Of a stretch of DNA of 64,000 bases, positions 23,885 through 31,913 are shown one piece after another. Position 1 is the first letter of the stretch, and every line of letters begins with the position of its first letter. Made by a program: the position numbers and the translations under genes. The DNA is from an uncultured Clostridia bacterium (GTDB lineage Bacteria > Bacillota > Clostridia > Christensenellales > Aristaeellaceae), in NCBI GenBank assembly GCA_947596085.1, contig CANQEW010000005.1, forward strand, positions 1 through 64,000. The letters run 5' to 3'. The notes beneath the pieces were generated by a model. That model was not told where the DNA came from, ran no database searches, and saw only the letters and a program-made list of their open reading frames with translations.

Positions 23885-24309
23885 TTATCGGACAGATCAA
23901 GGACGGCATCGTGCTGGACCACATCACCGCGGGCCGCGGCATGTACATCTACGACATCCTGGGCCTGGGCAAGCTGGACTGCACCGTGGCGATGATCAAG
24001 AACGCCGAAAGCACGAAGCTGGGCAAGAAGGACATCATCAAGGTGGGCCAGGTGATCGATCTGGACTTCGACGTGCTGGGCTACATCGACCCGGGCATCA
24101 CGGTCAACATCATCCGCGACGGCAAGCGCCAGAAGCGCCAGACGCTGAAACTGCCGGAGCGGGTCGTCGGCATCATCAAGTGCAAGAATCCGCGCTGCAT
24201 CACCTCGGTGGAGCAGGAACTGACGCAGGAGTTCAAGCTGGTGAATCCGGAAAAGAAGCTCTACCGCTGCATCTATTGCGAGAGCGCCGCGCCGAAGATC
24301 GAATCCTAA
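23881..24309 (+). CDS. pyrI: Aspartate carbamoyltransferase regulatory subunit
   Basis: 142 residues. The N-terminal allosteric domain binds nucleotides (CTP/ATP in E. coli). The C-terminal zinc domain has all four cysteines, spaced as CKNPRC and CIYC (about 102-133), which dock to PyrB. The start ATG lies in the overlap with pyrB; an in-frame upstream extension runs only through pyrB. Its presence means that feedback inhibition by end product is likely the main control of the pathway here, which fits the lack of a PyrR leader. Confidence 0.94.
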   Translation: MIIGQIKDGIVLDHITAGRGMYIYDILGLGKLDCTVAMIKNAESTKLGKKDIIKVGQVIDLDFDVLGYIDPGITVNIIRDGKRQKRQTLKLPERVVGIIKCKNPRCITSVEQELTQEFKLVNPEKKLYRCIYCESAAPKIES

Positions 24310-24328
24310 AACGCCCTCGCGCGCATCG

Positions 24329-24359
24329 CCGGCGCCGCGGCTCTTCGCCGCGGCGCCGG
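24329..24359. terminator. Terminator of the pyr operon, probably bidirectional
   Basis: CCGGCGCCGCGG (24329-24340) and CCGCGGCGCCGG (24348-24359): 12 perfect pairs, 7-base loop. It fills the space between the convergent pyrI and XRE genes. The T-run is weak on both sides. Confidence 0.7.
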
Positions 24360-24623
24360 TCATTCGCTTTCGCACATCCCTTCAAACAGCGCCTGAACGG
24401 GCACGTTCAATATCTCCGCGATCGCCTGCAATTCAATGTCCGTCACAATGCGCGCGCCGCTCTCGATGCGGGAAATCGAGCCCCGGCAGACGTAGACCGC
24501 CATCGTCTCCAATTTGATCGACAGCTCCTTTTGCGTCAGCTTCGCGCGCTCGCGGGCCAGTCGTATGTTCCGGCCCGTGACGTTCATCGCCGCGTGTTCC
24601 TGCTTATCTAAAATCCTTTTCAT
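24360..24623 (-). CDS. XRE-family helix-turn-helix regulator
   Basis: 87 residues, nearly all one Cro/C1-type HTH domain: GRNIRLARERAKLTQKEL (about 17-34), SISRIESGARIV and IAEILNVPVQALFEG. It is a DNA-binding repressor or activator without an extra sensor domain. It is transcribed away from the unknown gene at 24739. Between them lies a perfect palindrome (24689-24706) overlapping its own -35 region, so autoregulation and control of the neighbour are likely. The start could also be the ATG twelve codons in (MNVTGRN), because neither has a strong ribosome site. Confidence 0.85.
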   Translation of the reverse strand: MKRILDKQEHAAMNVTGRNIRLARERAKLTQKELSIKLETMAVYVCRGSISRIESGARIVTDIELQAIAEILNVPVQALFEGMCESE

Positions 24624-24642
24624 CCAATTTCACCGCAATGTC

Positions 24643-24672
24643 TTGATTTAGGACACGGGTTTAGATTATACT
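24643..24672 (+). promoter_or_regulatory. Promoter pair between the XRE gene and its neighbour
   Basis: Plus strand: TTGATT (24643-24648), an 18-base spacer and TATACT (24667-24672) towards the gene at 24739. Minus strand: TATAAT at 24670-24665 towards the XRE gene, sharing the same ATTATAC bases, with its -35 region inside the palindrome at 24689-24706. The two promoters face each other and cannot easily be occupied together. Confidence 0.55.
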
Positions 24673-24688
24673 AAGGTCGCGGCCTTCA

Positions 24689-24706
24689 TGTCCTATTGAT
24701 AGGACA
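24689..24706. promoter_or_regulatory. Palindromic operator TGTCCTAT-TG-ATAGGACA
   Basis: Perfect 8+2+8 inverted repeat just downstream of the plus-strand start site. A matching half-site, TTTAGGACA, lies at 24647-24655. Size and placement are typical of an XRE dimer operator; the binding protein is inferred to be the product of 24360-24623. Confidence 0.65.
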
Positions 24707-24738
24707 AATCTCGGAGAATTGGATGAGGGAGGACAAAA

Positions 24739-25239
24739 ATGCGGTTCCACGACGTTTGGAAGGGTGAGGCATACTTCCTTCCGCCGGAGGGCGGGCTGTG
24801 GTCGCTGCGCCGCGCGACATGCCGGGCGCTCCGCGAAGGCGCGGAGGCGCTCCCCTTCGCGGTGACGCGCGAGGCGGACTACTACCCCGGCGTTTTAGAC
24901 GCGCTGCTCGGCGATATGGAAAAGCTCCGCCGCGAACTGCGCCCATACCGAGACGAGATGTCGGACAACGACGGTGGGGTACTCCGCTGCGTCGCCCTCT
25001 GGGAGATGGGGCGGCGGACGGGGGCGCTCCTCCACCAGAGCGGCGATGAGATCACGGCGGCGTTTCTGCCGCTGTTGACGGTGGACGCCGCCGCCCGGGA
25101 GCGGGAGGCGGCGCGGCGATTGCGCGCGCTGGCCCGGGAGGCGGAGGACGTTCCGCTCCGGCTTGAGCGGCCCATCCCGCCCGGCGTCTGGCGGCTGAGC
25201 GATCTGCTTCAGGGCCTCTCGGACCGGCTGGATTCCTGA
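24739..25239 (+). CDS. Protein of unknown function controlled with the XRE gene
   Basis: 166 residues, soluble, Arg- and Leu-rich. The start ATG follows GAGGGAGGACAAAA. I do not recognise a family. The middle (about 95-145) is helical and rich in Arg/Ala/Glu (REREAARRLRALAREAE), suggesting a helix bundle or coiled coil. There are no membrane segments, signal peptide, Cys pairs or obvious catalytic motif. It shares an operator region with a small XRE regulator and is followed by a strong terminator, so the two form a self-contained pair. A toxin-antitoxin pair is possible, but the gene is long for a toxin and no toxin motif is visible. Confidence 0.7.
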   Translation: MRFHDVWKGEAYFLPPEGGLWSLRRATCRALREGAEALPFAVTREADYYPGVLDALLGDMEKLRRELRPYRDEMSDNDGGVLRCVALWEMGRRTGALLHQSGDEITAAFLPLLTVDAAAREREAARRLRALAREAEDVPLRLERPIPPGVWRLSDLLQGLSDRLDS

Positions 25240-25252
25240 ACTTCACAAGTGC

Positions 25253-25285
25253 GGGGCCACGTTCGCGCGGAACATGGCCCCTTTT
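25253..25285 (+). terminator. Terminator between the unknown gene and bceB
   Basis: GGGGCCA (25253-25259) pairs with TGGCCCC (25275-25281), with an inner GTTC/GAAC, followed by TTTT. It sits between two convergent genes and has its T-run on the plus strand. Confidence 0.75.
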
Positions 25286-25306
25286 CCGGTTCTTTATGTC
25301 TTTTTC

Positions 25307-27334
25307 TTACGCTCGCGCGCCGTCCACGATGCGGTTGTAGGCGCGGGCGGTGAACAGGTACACGGCGATGTAGAGAATCGCGAACACGCCGAAGCAGCCC
25401 AGCGTGGAGCGGGCGTAGAGCATGGTGTCGCTCATGCCGAAGGCCAGCAGCAGCCACTTCATCATCGGGAAGGCGAAGGCCGTGTGCACCGCCGCTGCAA
25501 GCAGCGGCAGGAAGAACACCGTCAGCACCTGCGAGCGGATGGACGAGCGCACCTCGGTGCGCGTCATGCCCACCTTGCGCATGATTTCGAAGCGTCCGGC
25601 ATCGTCCATGCCCTCGGACACCTGCTTGTAGTAGATGATCGTCACCGTCACCATCACGAACAGGAAGCCGAGGAACATGCCGATGAAGAACAACGATGCG
25701 TACAGCGGCAGGTAGTCCGTCCGGTAGTCCACCTCCCGGCAGCTGGCGGTGGAGATGGGCGCGTACTTCGAGTTCGTGCCGCTCTCCTTATTCGCGAACG
25801 CGCGCACGGCCTGCTCGCACTCGTACTTCTCGTCCGCGCTGCCGCTCAGGTCGAAGCGCATGTCCCGGTGCAGGGAGCCCGCGAACCTGCCGTAGGCATC
25901 CTTCTGGATCTCATACACGCGCGCGAGCATCTCCGCATCCGGCAACACCATCGCCAGCTCCCGCGTCTCGATGGTGTCCTGGCTGCGCAGGATCGGAAAA
26001 CCGTCGATGGGCACAAGCTTCAGGTGCAGATCACTGATGTTCAGCCGCTCGATGGGTTCGCCGCTCTCGCACCAGGCCAGCGCCTCCCCGGGCTCCAGCT
26101 CGACCTCCGTTCCGGTGATGCGCTCGTAGTCGTCCAGCTGGAAAGCGCGGATGGTCAGCAGTTCGTCCACCTTCACGCCCTCGCGCACGCCGAAGTCGAG
26201 CGTCGCGCCGTCGTCCTCGATCCTCGTGGTGAAGCTCACCGTGTCGTAGATCTGCTCGTTCTCGATCTTCAGGCCCTGCTCGGCCACGATCTCGCGGATG
26301 CGCGCCCAGCTGGCCTCGCAATTCTCCGGCTGCCGCGTGCCCTCGTAGTTGACCTTGCAGATCACGTCGCTGGGGTGCATGCCGTTGACGATGTCGTCCA
26401 GCCCGGCGTAGAGACAGAAGGTGGTGGACACGGTGACCAGCACCATCGTCGATAGGATGCAGATGCTCGCCAGACCCATGGCGTTGCGCTTCATGCGGTA
26501 GAGCATCCCGGACACGGACACGAAGTGGTTTGTGCGGTAGTAGTAGCGCTTGTTCCGGCGCAGCATCTTCAAAAACACGATGCTGAACGCGGTGAACAGG
26601 AAGTAGGTGCCGAAGATGACCAGGATCACCGCGATGAAGAAGTTGGTGAGTGCGTTGTACACGTCCGCGGTGCGGATGGACATCGCGTATCCCGCGGCCA
26701 GCAGGATCAGCCCCAGCATAGCCAGCACCCAGCGGGACTTGGGCTCGCGCTCGCCCATGCTCTCGCTGTGCAGAAGTTCCACGGGCCGCGAGCGGTGAAT
26801 CACCGCCAGGTTCTTCAGCAGCGTCAGCAGGAAGATGCCCAGAAACAGCGCGAGCGTCACCATCAGCGAAACCGGATTGAACCCGATGCGCAGGTCGGTG
26901 CTGCCGTGGAGCATGCGCACGATGATCATCTGCGCCAGCTTTGTGAACACCAGCGCCCCCGCCGCGCCCGCGGCGAACGATATCAGCGCCGTGTAGAGCG
27001 TCTCCCACATCAGCACCAGCGCGATGTGGCGCTTCTCCATGCCGAGGATGTTATACAGGCCGAATTCCTTCTTGCGGTGGCGGATGATCACGCCGTTGGT
27101 GTAGAACAGCAATATCGCCGAGAAGATGGCCACCACCACCGCGCCCAGGCTGAGCGTGGTCACGATGTCGGTGCCGCCGTTGAGCCGGGCGACGCTCTCG
27201 TCGAGGCCCAGCGCGACGAGCATCTGAAACATCATCACCGTGCCCGCGCAGGCCAGCAGGTAGGGCAGGTAGATGCGGAAGTTCTTGCGCAGCGCCGAGG
27301 CCGCGAGCTTGGGATACAGGGCGAGCTTACGCAT
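25307..27334 (-). CDS. bceB: BceB-type ABC permease (antimicrobial peptide detoxification)
   Basis: 675 residues with the BceB layout of ten membrane segments: one near the N-terminus, FtsX-like groups at about 55-310, a large extracellular domain (about 320-510), and three C-terminal segments. Together with BceA it forms the transporter that frees lipid II-cycle intermediates from peptide antibiotics such as bacitracin and that also signals to the BceS kinase. The large extracellular loop is the specificity part. ATG 27334 lies inside the end of bceA (8-base overlap), with GGTGAGAAGA upstream. Confidence 0.88.
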   Translation of the reverse strand: MRKLALYPKLAASALRKNFRIYLPYLLACAGTVMMFQMLVALGLDESVARLNGGTDIVTTLSLGAVVVAIFSAILLFYTNGVIIRHRKKEFGLYNILGMEKRHIALVLMWETLYTALISFAAGAAGALVFTKLAQMIIVRMLHGSTDLRIGFNPVSLMVTLALFLGIFLLTLLKNLAVIHRSRPVELLHSESMGEREPKSRWVLAMLGLILLAAGYAMSIRTADVYNALTNFFIAVILVIFGTYFLFTAFSIVFLKMLRRNKRYYYRTNHFVSVSGMLYRMKRNAMGLASICILSTMVLVTVSTTFCLYAGLDDIVNGMHPSDVICKVNYEGTRQPENCEASWARIREIVAEQGLKIENEQIYDTVSFTTRIEDDGATLDFGVREGVKVDELLTIRAFQLDDYERITGTEVELEPGEALAWCESGEPIERLNISDLHLKLVPIDGFPILRSQDTIETRELAMVLPDAEMLARVYEIQKDAYGRFAGSLHRDMRFDLSGSADEKYECEQAVRAFANKESGTNSKYAPISTASCREVDYRTDYLPLYASLFFIGMFLGFLFVMVTVTIIYYKQVSEGMDDAGRFEIMRKVGMTRTEVRSSIRSQVLTVFFLPLLAAAVHTAFAFPMMKWLLLAFGMSDTMLYARSTLGCFGVFAILYIAVYLFTARAYNRIVDGARA

Positions 27335-28094
27335 TCTTCTCACCGCCCGTCGCGAGAAGGGTCAGGGTATCGCTGATCGTCTGATACAGCATCTCGTCGG
27401 TGCCGTCGCCGCGATAGATCTGGTGAAAGATCGCGCCGTCGCGAATGAACAGCACCCGGGAGGCGTGGCTGGCCGCGCGCACGGAGTGGGTGACCATCAG
27501 GATCGTCTGCCCGGAGCGGTTCACCCGGGAGAAGAGTTCGAGCAGCTGATCGGTGGCGCGGGAGTCCAGCGCGCCGGTGGGTTCGTCGGCCAGCACGAGC
27601 TGGGGCTTGGTGATCAGCGCCCGGGCCACGGCCGCGCGCTGCTTCTGGCCGCCCGATACCTCGTAGGGATACTTCTCCAATATCTCCGAGATGCCCAGCA
27701 TCTTGGCGATGGGGTTGATCGCCGCCTCCATGTCCGTCACGCGCCTGCCCGCCAGCACCAGCGGCAGGTAGATGTTATCGCGCAGGGAGAAGTTATCCAG
27801 CAAGTTGAAGTCCTGGAACACAAAGCCCAGGTTATCCCGGCGGAACGCGGAGATTTGCTTGTCCTTGATGGAGTTGAGGCTGCGGCCGTTGAGCACCACG
27901 TCGCCCGAGGTGGGCCGGTCGAGCGCCGCCAGGATGTTGAGGAGAGTCGTCTTGCCCGAGCCGGATTCGCCCATGATCGCCACGTACTCGCCCCGCTCCA
28001 CCTTGAAGTTGACGTCGGTCAGCGCCTGCACGCGGCTGCCGCCGAAGCGGGTGGTATAGATCTTCTGCACATGCTGCACGTCGAGTATCGCCAT
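27327..28094 (-). CDS. bceA: BceA-type ABC ATPase
   Basis: 255 residues, one ATPase domain: Walker A GESGSGKTT (42-50), Q-loop FQDFNLL, signature VSGGQKQ and Walker B LVLADEPTGALD. This is the MacB/LolD-like type used with FtsX permeases. RBS AAAGGAGG lies before the ATG. It is cotranslated with bceB. Its promoter has a weak -35 and direct repeats upstream, matching induction by the BceR-like regulator encoded just beyond repeat copy 2. Confidence 0.92.
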   Translation of the reverse strand: MAILDVQHVQKIYTTRFGGSRVQALTDVNFKVERGEYVAIMGESGSGKTTLLNILAALDRPTSGDVVLNGRSLNSIKDKQISAFRRDNLGFVFQDFNLLDNFSLRDNIYLPLVLAGRRVTDMEAAINPIAKMLGISEILEKYPYEVSGGQKQRAAVARALITKPQLVLADEPTGALDSRATDQLLELFSRVNRSGQTILMVTHSVRAASHASRVLFIRDGAIFHQIYRGDGTDEMLYQTISDTLTLLATGGEKNA

Positions 28095-28125
28095 ATGAAA
28101 TATCCTCCTTTACTCTTGCGCTATC

Positions 28126-28191
28126 AGCATAGCAGAAGTGGGGTGTTATCCGCCATTTTTCCGGCTTACATTTCCCTGTGCGAAGCTTACA
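28126..28191 (-). promoter_or_regulatory. bceA promoter with TGTAAGC direct repeats
   Basis: Minus strand -10 TATGCT (28131-28126) without a recognisable -35. Upstream are two direct repeats TGTAAGC (28191-28185 and 28170-28164) starting exactly 21 bases apart, two helical turns. OmpR/PhoB-type regulators bind such repeats, so this is the likely site of the BceR-like protein. The remainder of the 28095-28472 gap is repeat copy 2. Confidence 0.55.
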
Positions 28192-28253
28192 GATTCGTCA
28201 CATGGCGGTTGGGTGGGAAGGTGCGCGATGTTTTTGGGGAGTTTGTGCGGCTG

Positions 28254-28421
28254 TTTTGCCGGGGGAAGCGAATGCTTCCCCCGGCAAAAAGCGCCGAGGC
28301 GGCCCGCGCTTGGTTTTGGAGGGAGGGTTGTTTGTTTTGTTGGATGTTTGTTTGATGGCGCGGGCCGCTTGGGGTTACGCTGGGCTCTGCCCAGACCCGC
28401 TTAAGAACCTGAGGTTCTTAA
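28254..28421 (+). repeat. Dispersed multi-hairpin repeat, copy 2
   Basis: Hairpin A: TTTTGCCGGGGGAAGC with its complement, 16 perfect pairs and loop GAAT (28254-28289). Then GCGGCCCGCGC (28299-28309) paired with GCGCGGGCCGC (28358-28368) around a 48-base T/G-rich insert, mini-hairpin CTGGGC-TCT-GCCCAG (28380-28394), and hairpin B TTAAGAACC/GGTTCTTAA (28401-28421). It has the same order of parts as copies 1 and 3, but hairpin B is unrelated in sequence. It lies between the kinase gene and the bceA promoter, splitting what is often a contiguous bceRSAB cluster. Confidence 0.8.
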
Positions 28422-28472
28422 GAATCTCCCTTTGGCTGCCGCCCCGCTGAACGAAGGATATTCCATGAAAGA

Positions 28473-29456
28473 TTACTCCAGATCCAGTCGGGAGGTGGAG
28501 AGGTCGATGCGCACTTCGGTGCCTTCGCCGCGCTTCGAGCGAATCTCGAAGCCATGGTTCAGGCGCTCCAGCACCCGGCGGCAGAGGTACAGCCCCAGTC
28601 CGCTGGCGTTCTCTCCCTCCCGGCCATTGCGCCCGGTGAAGCCGCTCTCGGTGACCCTGGGCAGGTCCTCGGCCGGGATGCCCACGCCCGTGTCCCGAAT
28701 GCGCAGCACCGCGCCATCCATGTCGATGCGCACGCGTCCGCCCGGCGGCGTATACTTGAGCGCGTTCGACAGGATCTGTCCGATCACGAAGCCCAGCCAT
28801 TTCTCGTCGGTGAGCGCCGTGAAGCCCGTCTCCTCGTACTCCAGCGCGATTCTGCCCCGGATGAACTGGCTCGACGCCGCGCGCAGTTCGCTCCGCAGGA
28901 TGCCGTCCAGCGGACAGCGGCGGATCAGATAATCGGTGGAGTCCGAGTCGAGTCGGATGTAGCAGAGCACCATTTCCACATACTGTTCCACGCGCCGCAG
29001 TTCCACCCGCAGCTCGTCCGCGTCCGCGCCATCCATGCCGGACAGGATCAGCCGCATGGCGGCGATGGGCGTCTTGACCTGATGCGCCCAGAGGGTATAG
29101 TAGTCAGTGAGCGCGACGTACTTCTCCCGGCGCGCCAGATCGCCGCGCAGCCGGATGTCCCGCAATTCGCGCAGGATCGCCTGGTAGCGCGCCTCGATCT
29201 CGCCCGCTGGCGCCGGCAGCGCGTCCGCCGCCTCCTCCGCGTTTTCCAGCAGCTTTTCCAGATGGGCGCAGCGCCTGGCGAAGCGCACGTAGTCCACCGC
29301 CAGCAGCGCAAGGCCAATCATCGCGCAGATCAGCAGCGCGTAGCCCACCGCGTCCGTCGGTAGTCCGCACAGCCAGAACACCAGTGCGAACACGGCGGAA
29401 AACGCGAGGAGCGTCGCCGCGCCCAGCCAATGGGTTTTAAGATAGCGTCCGAGCAT
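28473..29456 (-). CDS. bceS: BceS-type intramembrane-sensing histidine kinase
   Basis: 327 residues. Two membrane segments near the N-terminus (about 12-30 and 36-54) are separated by only a few residues, the hallmark of kinases that sense through a partner transporter instead of an external domain. The H-box WAHQVKTPIAAMRL places the phosphoacceptor His at about 128. The N-box QILSNALKYT is near 227 and the G-boxes DTGVGIP and GLGLYLC follow. The partner would be BceAB. The gene starts 22 bases after the response regulator gene stops and is cotranscribed with it. Confidence 0.88.
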   Translation of the reverse strand: MLGRYLKTHWLGAATLLAFSAVFALVFWLCGLPTDAVGYALLICAMIGLALLAVDYVRFARRCAHLEKLLENAEEAADALPAPAGEIEARYQAILRELRDIRLRGDLARREKYVALTDYYTLWAHQVKTPIAAMRLILSGMDGADADELRVELRRVEQYVEMVLCYIRLDSDSTDYLIRRCPLDGILRSELRAASSQFIRGRIALEYEETGFTALTDEKWLGFVIGQILSNALKYTPPGGRVRIDMDGAVLRIRDTGVGIPAEDLPRVTESGFTGRNGREGENASGLGLYLCRRVLERLNHGFEIRSKRGEGTEVRIDLSTSRLDLE

Positions 29457-29478
29457 GTCTTCCTCCTCGCGCTTCGAT

Positions 29479-30153
29479 TCACGGTTCGATCAGGTATCCC
29501 ATGCCCTTCCTGGTGGCAATGAAGTCGGTCAGCCCCGCCGCCTCCAGCTTGCGGCGCAGCCGCGCCACGTTGACCGTCAGCGTGTTTTCGTCCACAAAGC
29601 AGTCGGTCTCCCACAGCCTGCGCATCAGCTCCTCGCGGCTCACCACCGCCCCTTTGGCGCGCATGAGCGTGACGAGTATGCGGCATTCGTTGCGGCTCAG
29701 GTCGATTCGCTCGCCCCGATAGTTCAAGCTCGCGTCCGACGCGTTGAGAATCGCGCCCCGGCACTCCATCAGCTCCGACTGGCCCGCGTAGTCGTAGGCG
29801 CGGCGCAGAAGCGCTTGGATCTTCGCCATCAGCACGTTCAGGTCGAAGGGCTTAGCGATGAAGTCGTCGCCGCCCATGTTCATGGCCATGACGATGTTCA
29901 TGTTGTCCGAGACCGACGAGACGAAGATCACCGGCACGCTGGACAGCTTGCGGATCTCCGCGCACCAGTGATAGCCGTTGCGGCCGGGCAGCATGACGTC
30001 CAGCAGCACCAGCTGCGGATCGAAGGCGGCGAACTCGGCGGCCACGTCGGTAAAGTCCGCGCACACCCGCGCCTCGAAGCCCCAGCTTTCGATGTGCTTC
30101 TGCATGGCCGCGGCGATGGCGCGGTCGTCCTCCACGATGAAGATGCGGTACAT
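29479..30153 (-). CDS. bceR: BceR-type response regulator (OmpR family)
   Basis: 224 residues: a receiver domain (1-115) with acidic pocket EDD, phosphoacceptor Asp52 in LLDVMLP and Lys in the AKPFD motif, then a winged-helix DNA-binding domain (about 130-224) ending FIATRKGMGYLIEP. It should activate the bceA promoter through the TGTAAGC repeats at 28164-28191. RBS GGGGAGGAAACC precedes the ATG, and a sigma-A promoter (TTGCGC-17-TATAAT) lies 45-70 bases upstream. Confidence 0.9.
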   Translation of the reverse strand: MYRIFIVEDDRAIAAAMQKHIESWGFEARVCADFTDVAAEFAAFDPQLVLLDVMLPGRNGYHWCAEIRKLSSVPVIFVSSVSDNMNIVMAMNMGGDDFIAKPFDLNVLMAKIQALLRRAYDYAGQSELMECRGAILNASDASLNYRGERIDLSRNECRILVTLMRAKGAVVSREELMRRLWETDCFVDENTLTVNVARLRRKLEAAGLTDFIATRKGMGYLIEP

Positions 30154-30196
30154 GGTTTCCTCCCCACGGCAACAATTTCAACGTCCCATGCGTCAA

Positions 30197-30225
30197 ATTA
30201 TACAGAAATCCGCGCCCCGGCGCAA
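30197..30225 (-). promoter_or_regulatory. Sigma-A promoter of the response regulator/kinase operon
   Basis: Minus strand TTGCGC (30225-30220), a 17-base spacer and TATAAT (30202-30197). Confidence 0.65.
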
Positions 30226-30332
30226 GGCTTTGGGCGAAATCGAAATTCTCCGGCTGATAGAAATCGCGCGAAATCGCCGAAAAAACCGCGCAACTTTCGG
30301 TTGAATCGCTTTTCTTTGAGGCGGGAATGTGG

Positions 30333-30338
30333 TATACT
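30333..30338 (+). promoter_or_regulatory. -10 box of the nfeD-floA operon
   Basis: TATACT, with only a poor -35 match (TTTTCT at 30310-30315) 17 bases upstream. Transcription would start near 30345, close before the ribosome site AAAGGGGGG. The weak -35 could mean an alternative sigma factor, but I see no sigma W consensus. Confidence 0.45.
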
Positions 30339-30362
30339 GAATTTAACAAAGGGGGGATTCGC

Positions 30363-30854
30363 ATGATCGCACTGCTATTGAGCCACCCCATCGAATGGGC
30401 GCTGCTGATTCTGGGCTTCGCGCTGCTGGTGGTGGAGATGTGCGTGCCGGGCTTCGGCGTGCCGGGCGTGCTGGGAATCGGGCTGTCCGTGCTGGCGCTG
30501 TACCGCATGGGCCCGCCGCCGGCGCTGCTGCTGGCCATCGTGGGCGCGTACGTGCTGCTCCTGTTGATCGCGCTGATCGTCTGGATGCGAAGGCTGAACG
30601 GGAAAGGCGCGTTCAAGTCGAAGCTGGTGCTCGACGCGGTCTCCACCCGCCCGGCGCCCGCCGACGAGGCCGCCGATCTGAGCCGCTTCGCCGGAAGGAC
30701 CGGCGCGGCGCACACGCCGCTGCGCCCCGCGGGCATCGCGGAGATCGACGGCGCGCGGCTGAACGTCGTGACCGAGGGGGACTACATCGAGGCGGGCGCG
30801 CCCGTGAAAGTCGAGCGCGTGGAGGGCAACCGCGTCGTCGTTGCGAGAACATAA
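30363..30854 (+). CDS. NfeD-like membrane protein
   Basis: 163 residues. Two or three membrane segments occupy residues 1-78 (one with VVEMCVPGFGVPGVLGIGL, the NfeD signature). They are followed by a cytosolic OB-fold (about 105-163) with PAGIAEIDGARLNVVTEGDYIEAGAPVKV. Short NfeD proteins stand next to flotillin-like genes and take part in membrane microdomain organisation. This one lacks the N-terminal ClpP-like protease domain of long NfeD. The ATG at 30363 follows AAAGGGGGG. floA begins 27 bases after the stop. Confidence 0.85.
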   Translation: MIALLLSHPIEWALLILGFALLVVEMCVPGFGVPGVLGIGLSVLALYRMGPPPALLLAIVGAYVLLLLIALIVWMRRLNGKGAFKSKLVLDAVSTRPAPADEAADLSRFAGRTGAAHTPLRPAGIAEIDGARLNVVTEGDYIEAGAPVKVERVEGNRVVVART

Positions 30855-30881
30855 AAACGAACCGGGAAAGGGGCAGAAAAC

Positions 30882-31877
30882 ATGCAATTTGAATTGGTAT
30901 TCTTCGCGGTCATCATCGTACTGGTCGTCATCCTTCTGACGGTATTCTTCCGCTTCTTCCCGATCGGGCTGTGGATTTCCGCCGCCGCGTCGGGCGTGCA
31001 CATCTCGATCTTCTCCATGGTGGGCATGCGCTTCCGCCGCATCGACCCGCGCAAGGTCGTGCTGCCGATGATCAAGGCCACCAAGGCCGGGCTCAAGGTC
31101 AACATGAACGAACTGGAGGCCCACCTGCTGGCGGGCGGCAGCGTGGACCGCGTCGTGGACGCGCTGATCGCCGCCCAGAGCGCGCAGATTCCGCTGGAAT
31201 TCGAGCAGAGCCGCGCCATCGACCTGGCCGGACGCGACGTGCTGGAGGCGGTGAAGATGTCGGTCAACCCGAAGGTGATCGAGACGCCCGTGGTGGCGGC
31301 CATCGCCAAGAACGGCATCGAACTGCGCGCCAAGGCCCGCGTCACCGTGCGCGCCAACATCGACCGCCTGGTGGGTGGTGCCGGCGAGGAGACGATCATC
31401 GCCCGCGTTGGCGAGGGCATCGTCACCACCATCGGCTCGTCGCAGACCCACTCCGAGGTGCTGGAGAACCCCGACCTGATCAGCCACACCGTGCTGGGCA
31501 AGGGCCTCGACGCGGGCACCGCGTTCGAGATTCTCTCCATCGACATCGCCGACGTGGACGTGGGCCGCAACGTGGGCGCGCAGCTGCAGATGGATCAGGC
31601 CGAGGCCGACCGCCGCATCGCGCAGGCCAAGGCTGAGGAGCGCCGCGCGATGGCCGTGGCGCAGGAGCAGGAAATGATCGCCGCCGTGCAGGAGATGCGC
31701 GCGAAGGTGGTCGAGGCCGAGGCCGAGGTGCCCAAGGCCATGGCCGAGGCGCTCCGCTCCGGCAAGCTGGGCGTGATGGACTACTATCAGATGCAAAACG
31801 TAGTTTCCGACACTCACATGCGCGAGGCCATCGCGGGCGGCGACGGCGAACGCAAGGGCGACGTCAAGAAGCAGTAA
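30882..31877 (+). CDS. floA: Flotillin-like protein FloA
   Basis: 331 residues. An N-terminal membrane hairpin (about 4-48) is followed by the SPFH/band-7 domain ([19 protein letters not shown] onward) and a coiled-coil region rich in Ala, Glu and Gln (about 240-305). Length and sequence match B. subtilis FloA (YqfA), which scaffolds functional membrane microdomains for signalling, secretion and cell-wall enzymes. RBS GGGAAAGGGG precedes the ATG. The pair with an NfeD gene is the conserved context. Confidence 0.95.
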   Translation: MQFELVFFAVIIVLVVILLTVFFRFFPIGLWISAAASGVHISIFSMVGMRFRRIDPRKVVLPMIKATKAGLKVNMNELEAHLLAGGSVDRVVDALIAAQSAQIPLEFEQSRAIDLAGRDVLEAVKMSVNPKVIETPVVAAIAKNGIELRAKARVTVRANIDRLVGGAGEETIIARVGEGIVTTIGSSQTHSEVLENPDLISHTVLGKGLDAGTAFEILSIDIADVDVGRNVGAQLQMDQAEADRRIAQAKAEERRAMAVAQEQEMIAAVQEMRAKVVEAEAEVPKAMAEALRSGKLGVMDYYQMQNVVSDTHMREAIAGGDGERKGDVKKQ

Positions 31878-31913
31878 ATCCATGATTCGAAACGCGAAAG
31901 GGAGGCGGTTTTT

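Noticed and set aside
24360-25239. Toxin-antitoxin module
   Set aside because: The layout is divergent, not the usual overlapping operon, and the 166-residue protein shows no toxin motif. It is reported instead as a switch with an unknown output.
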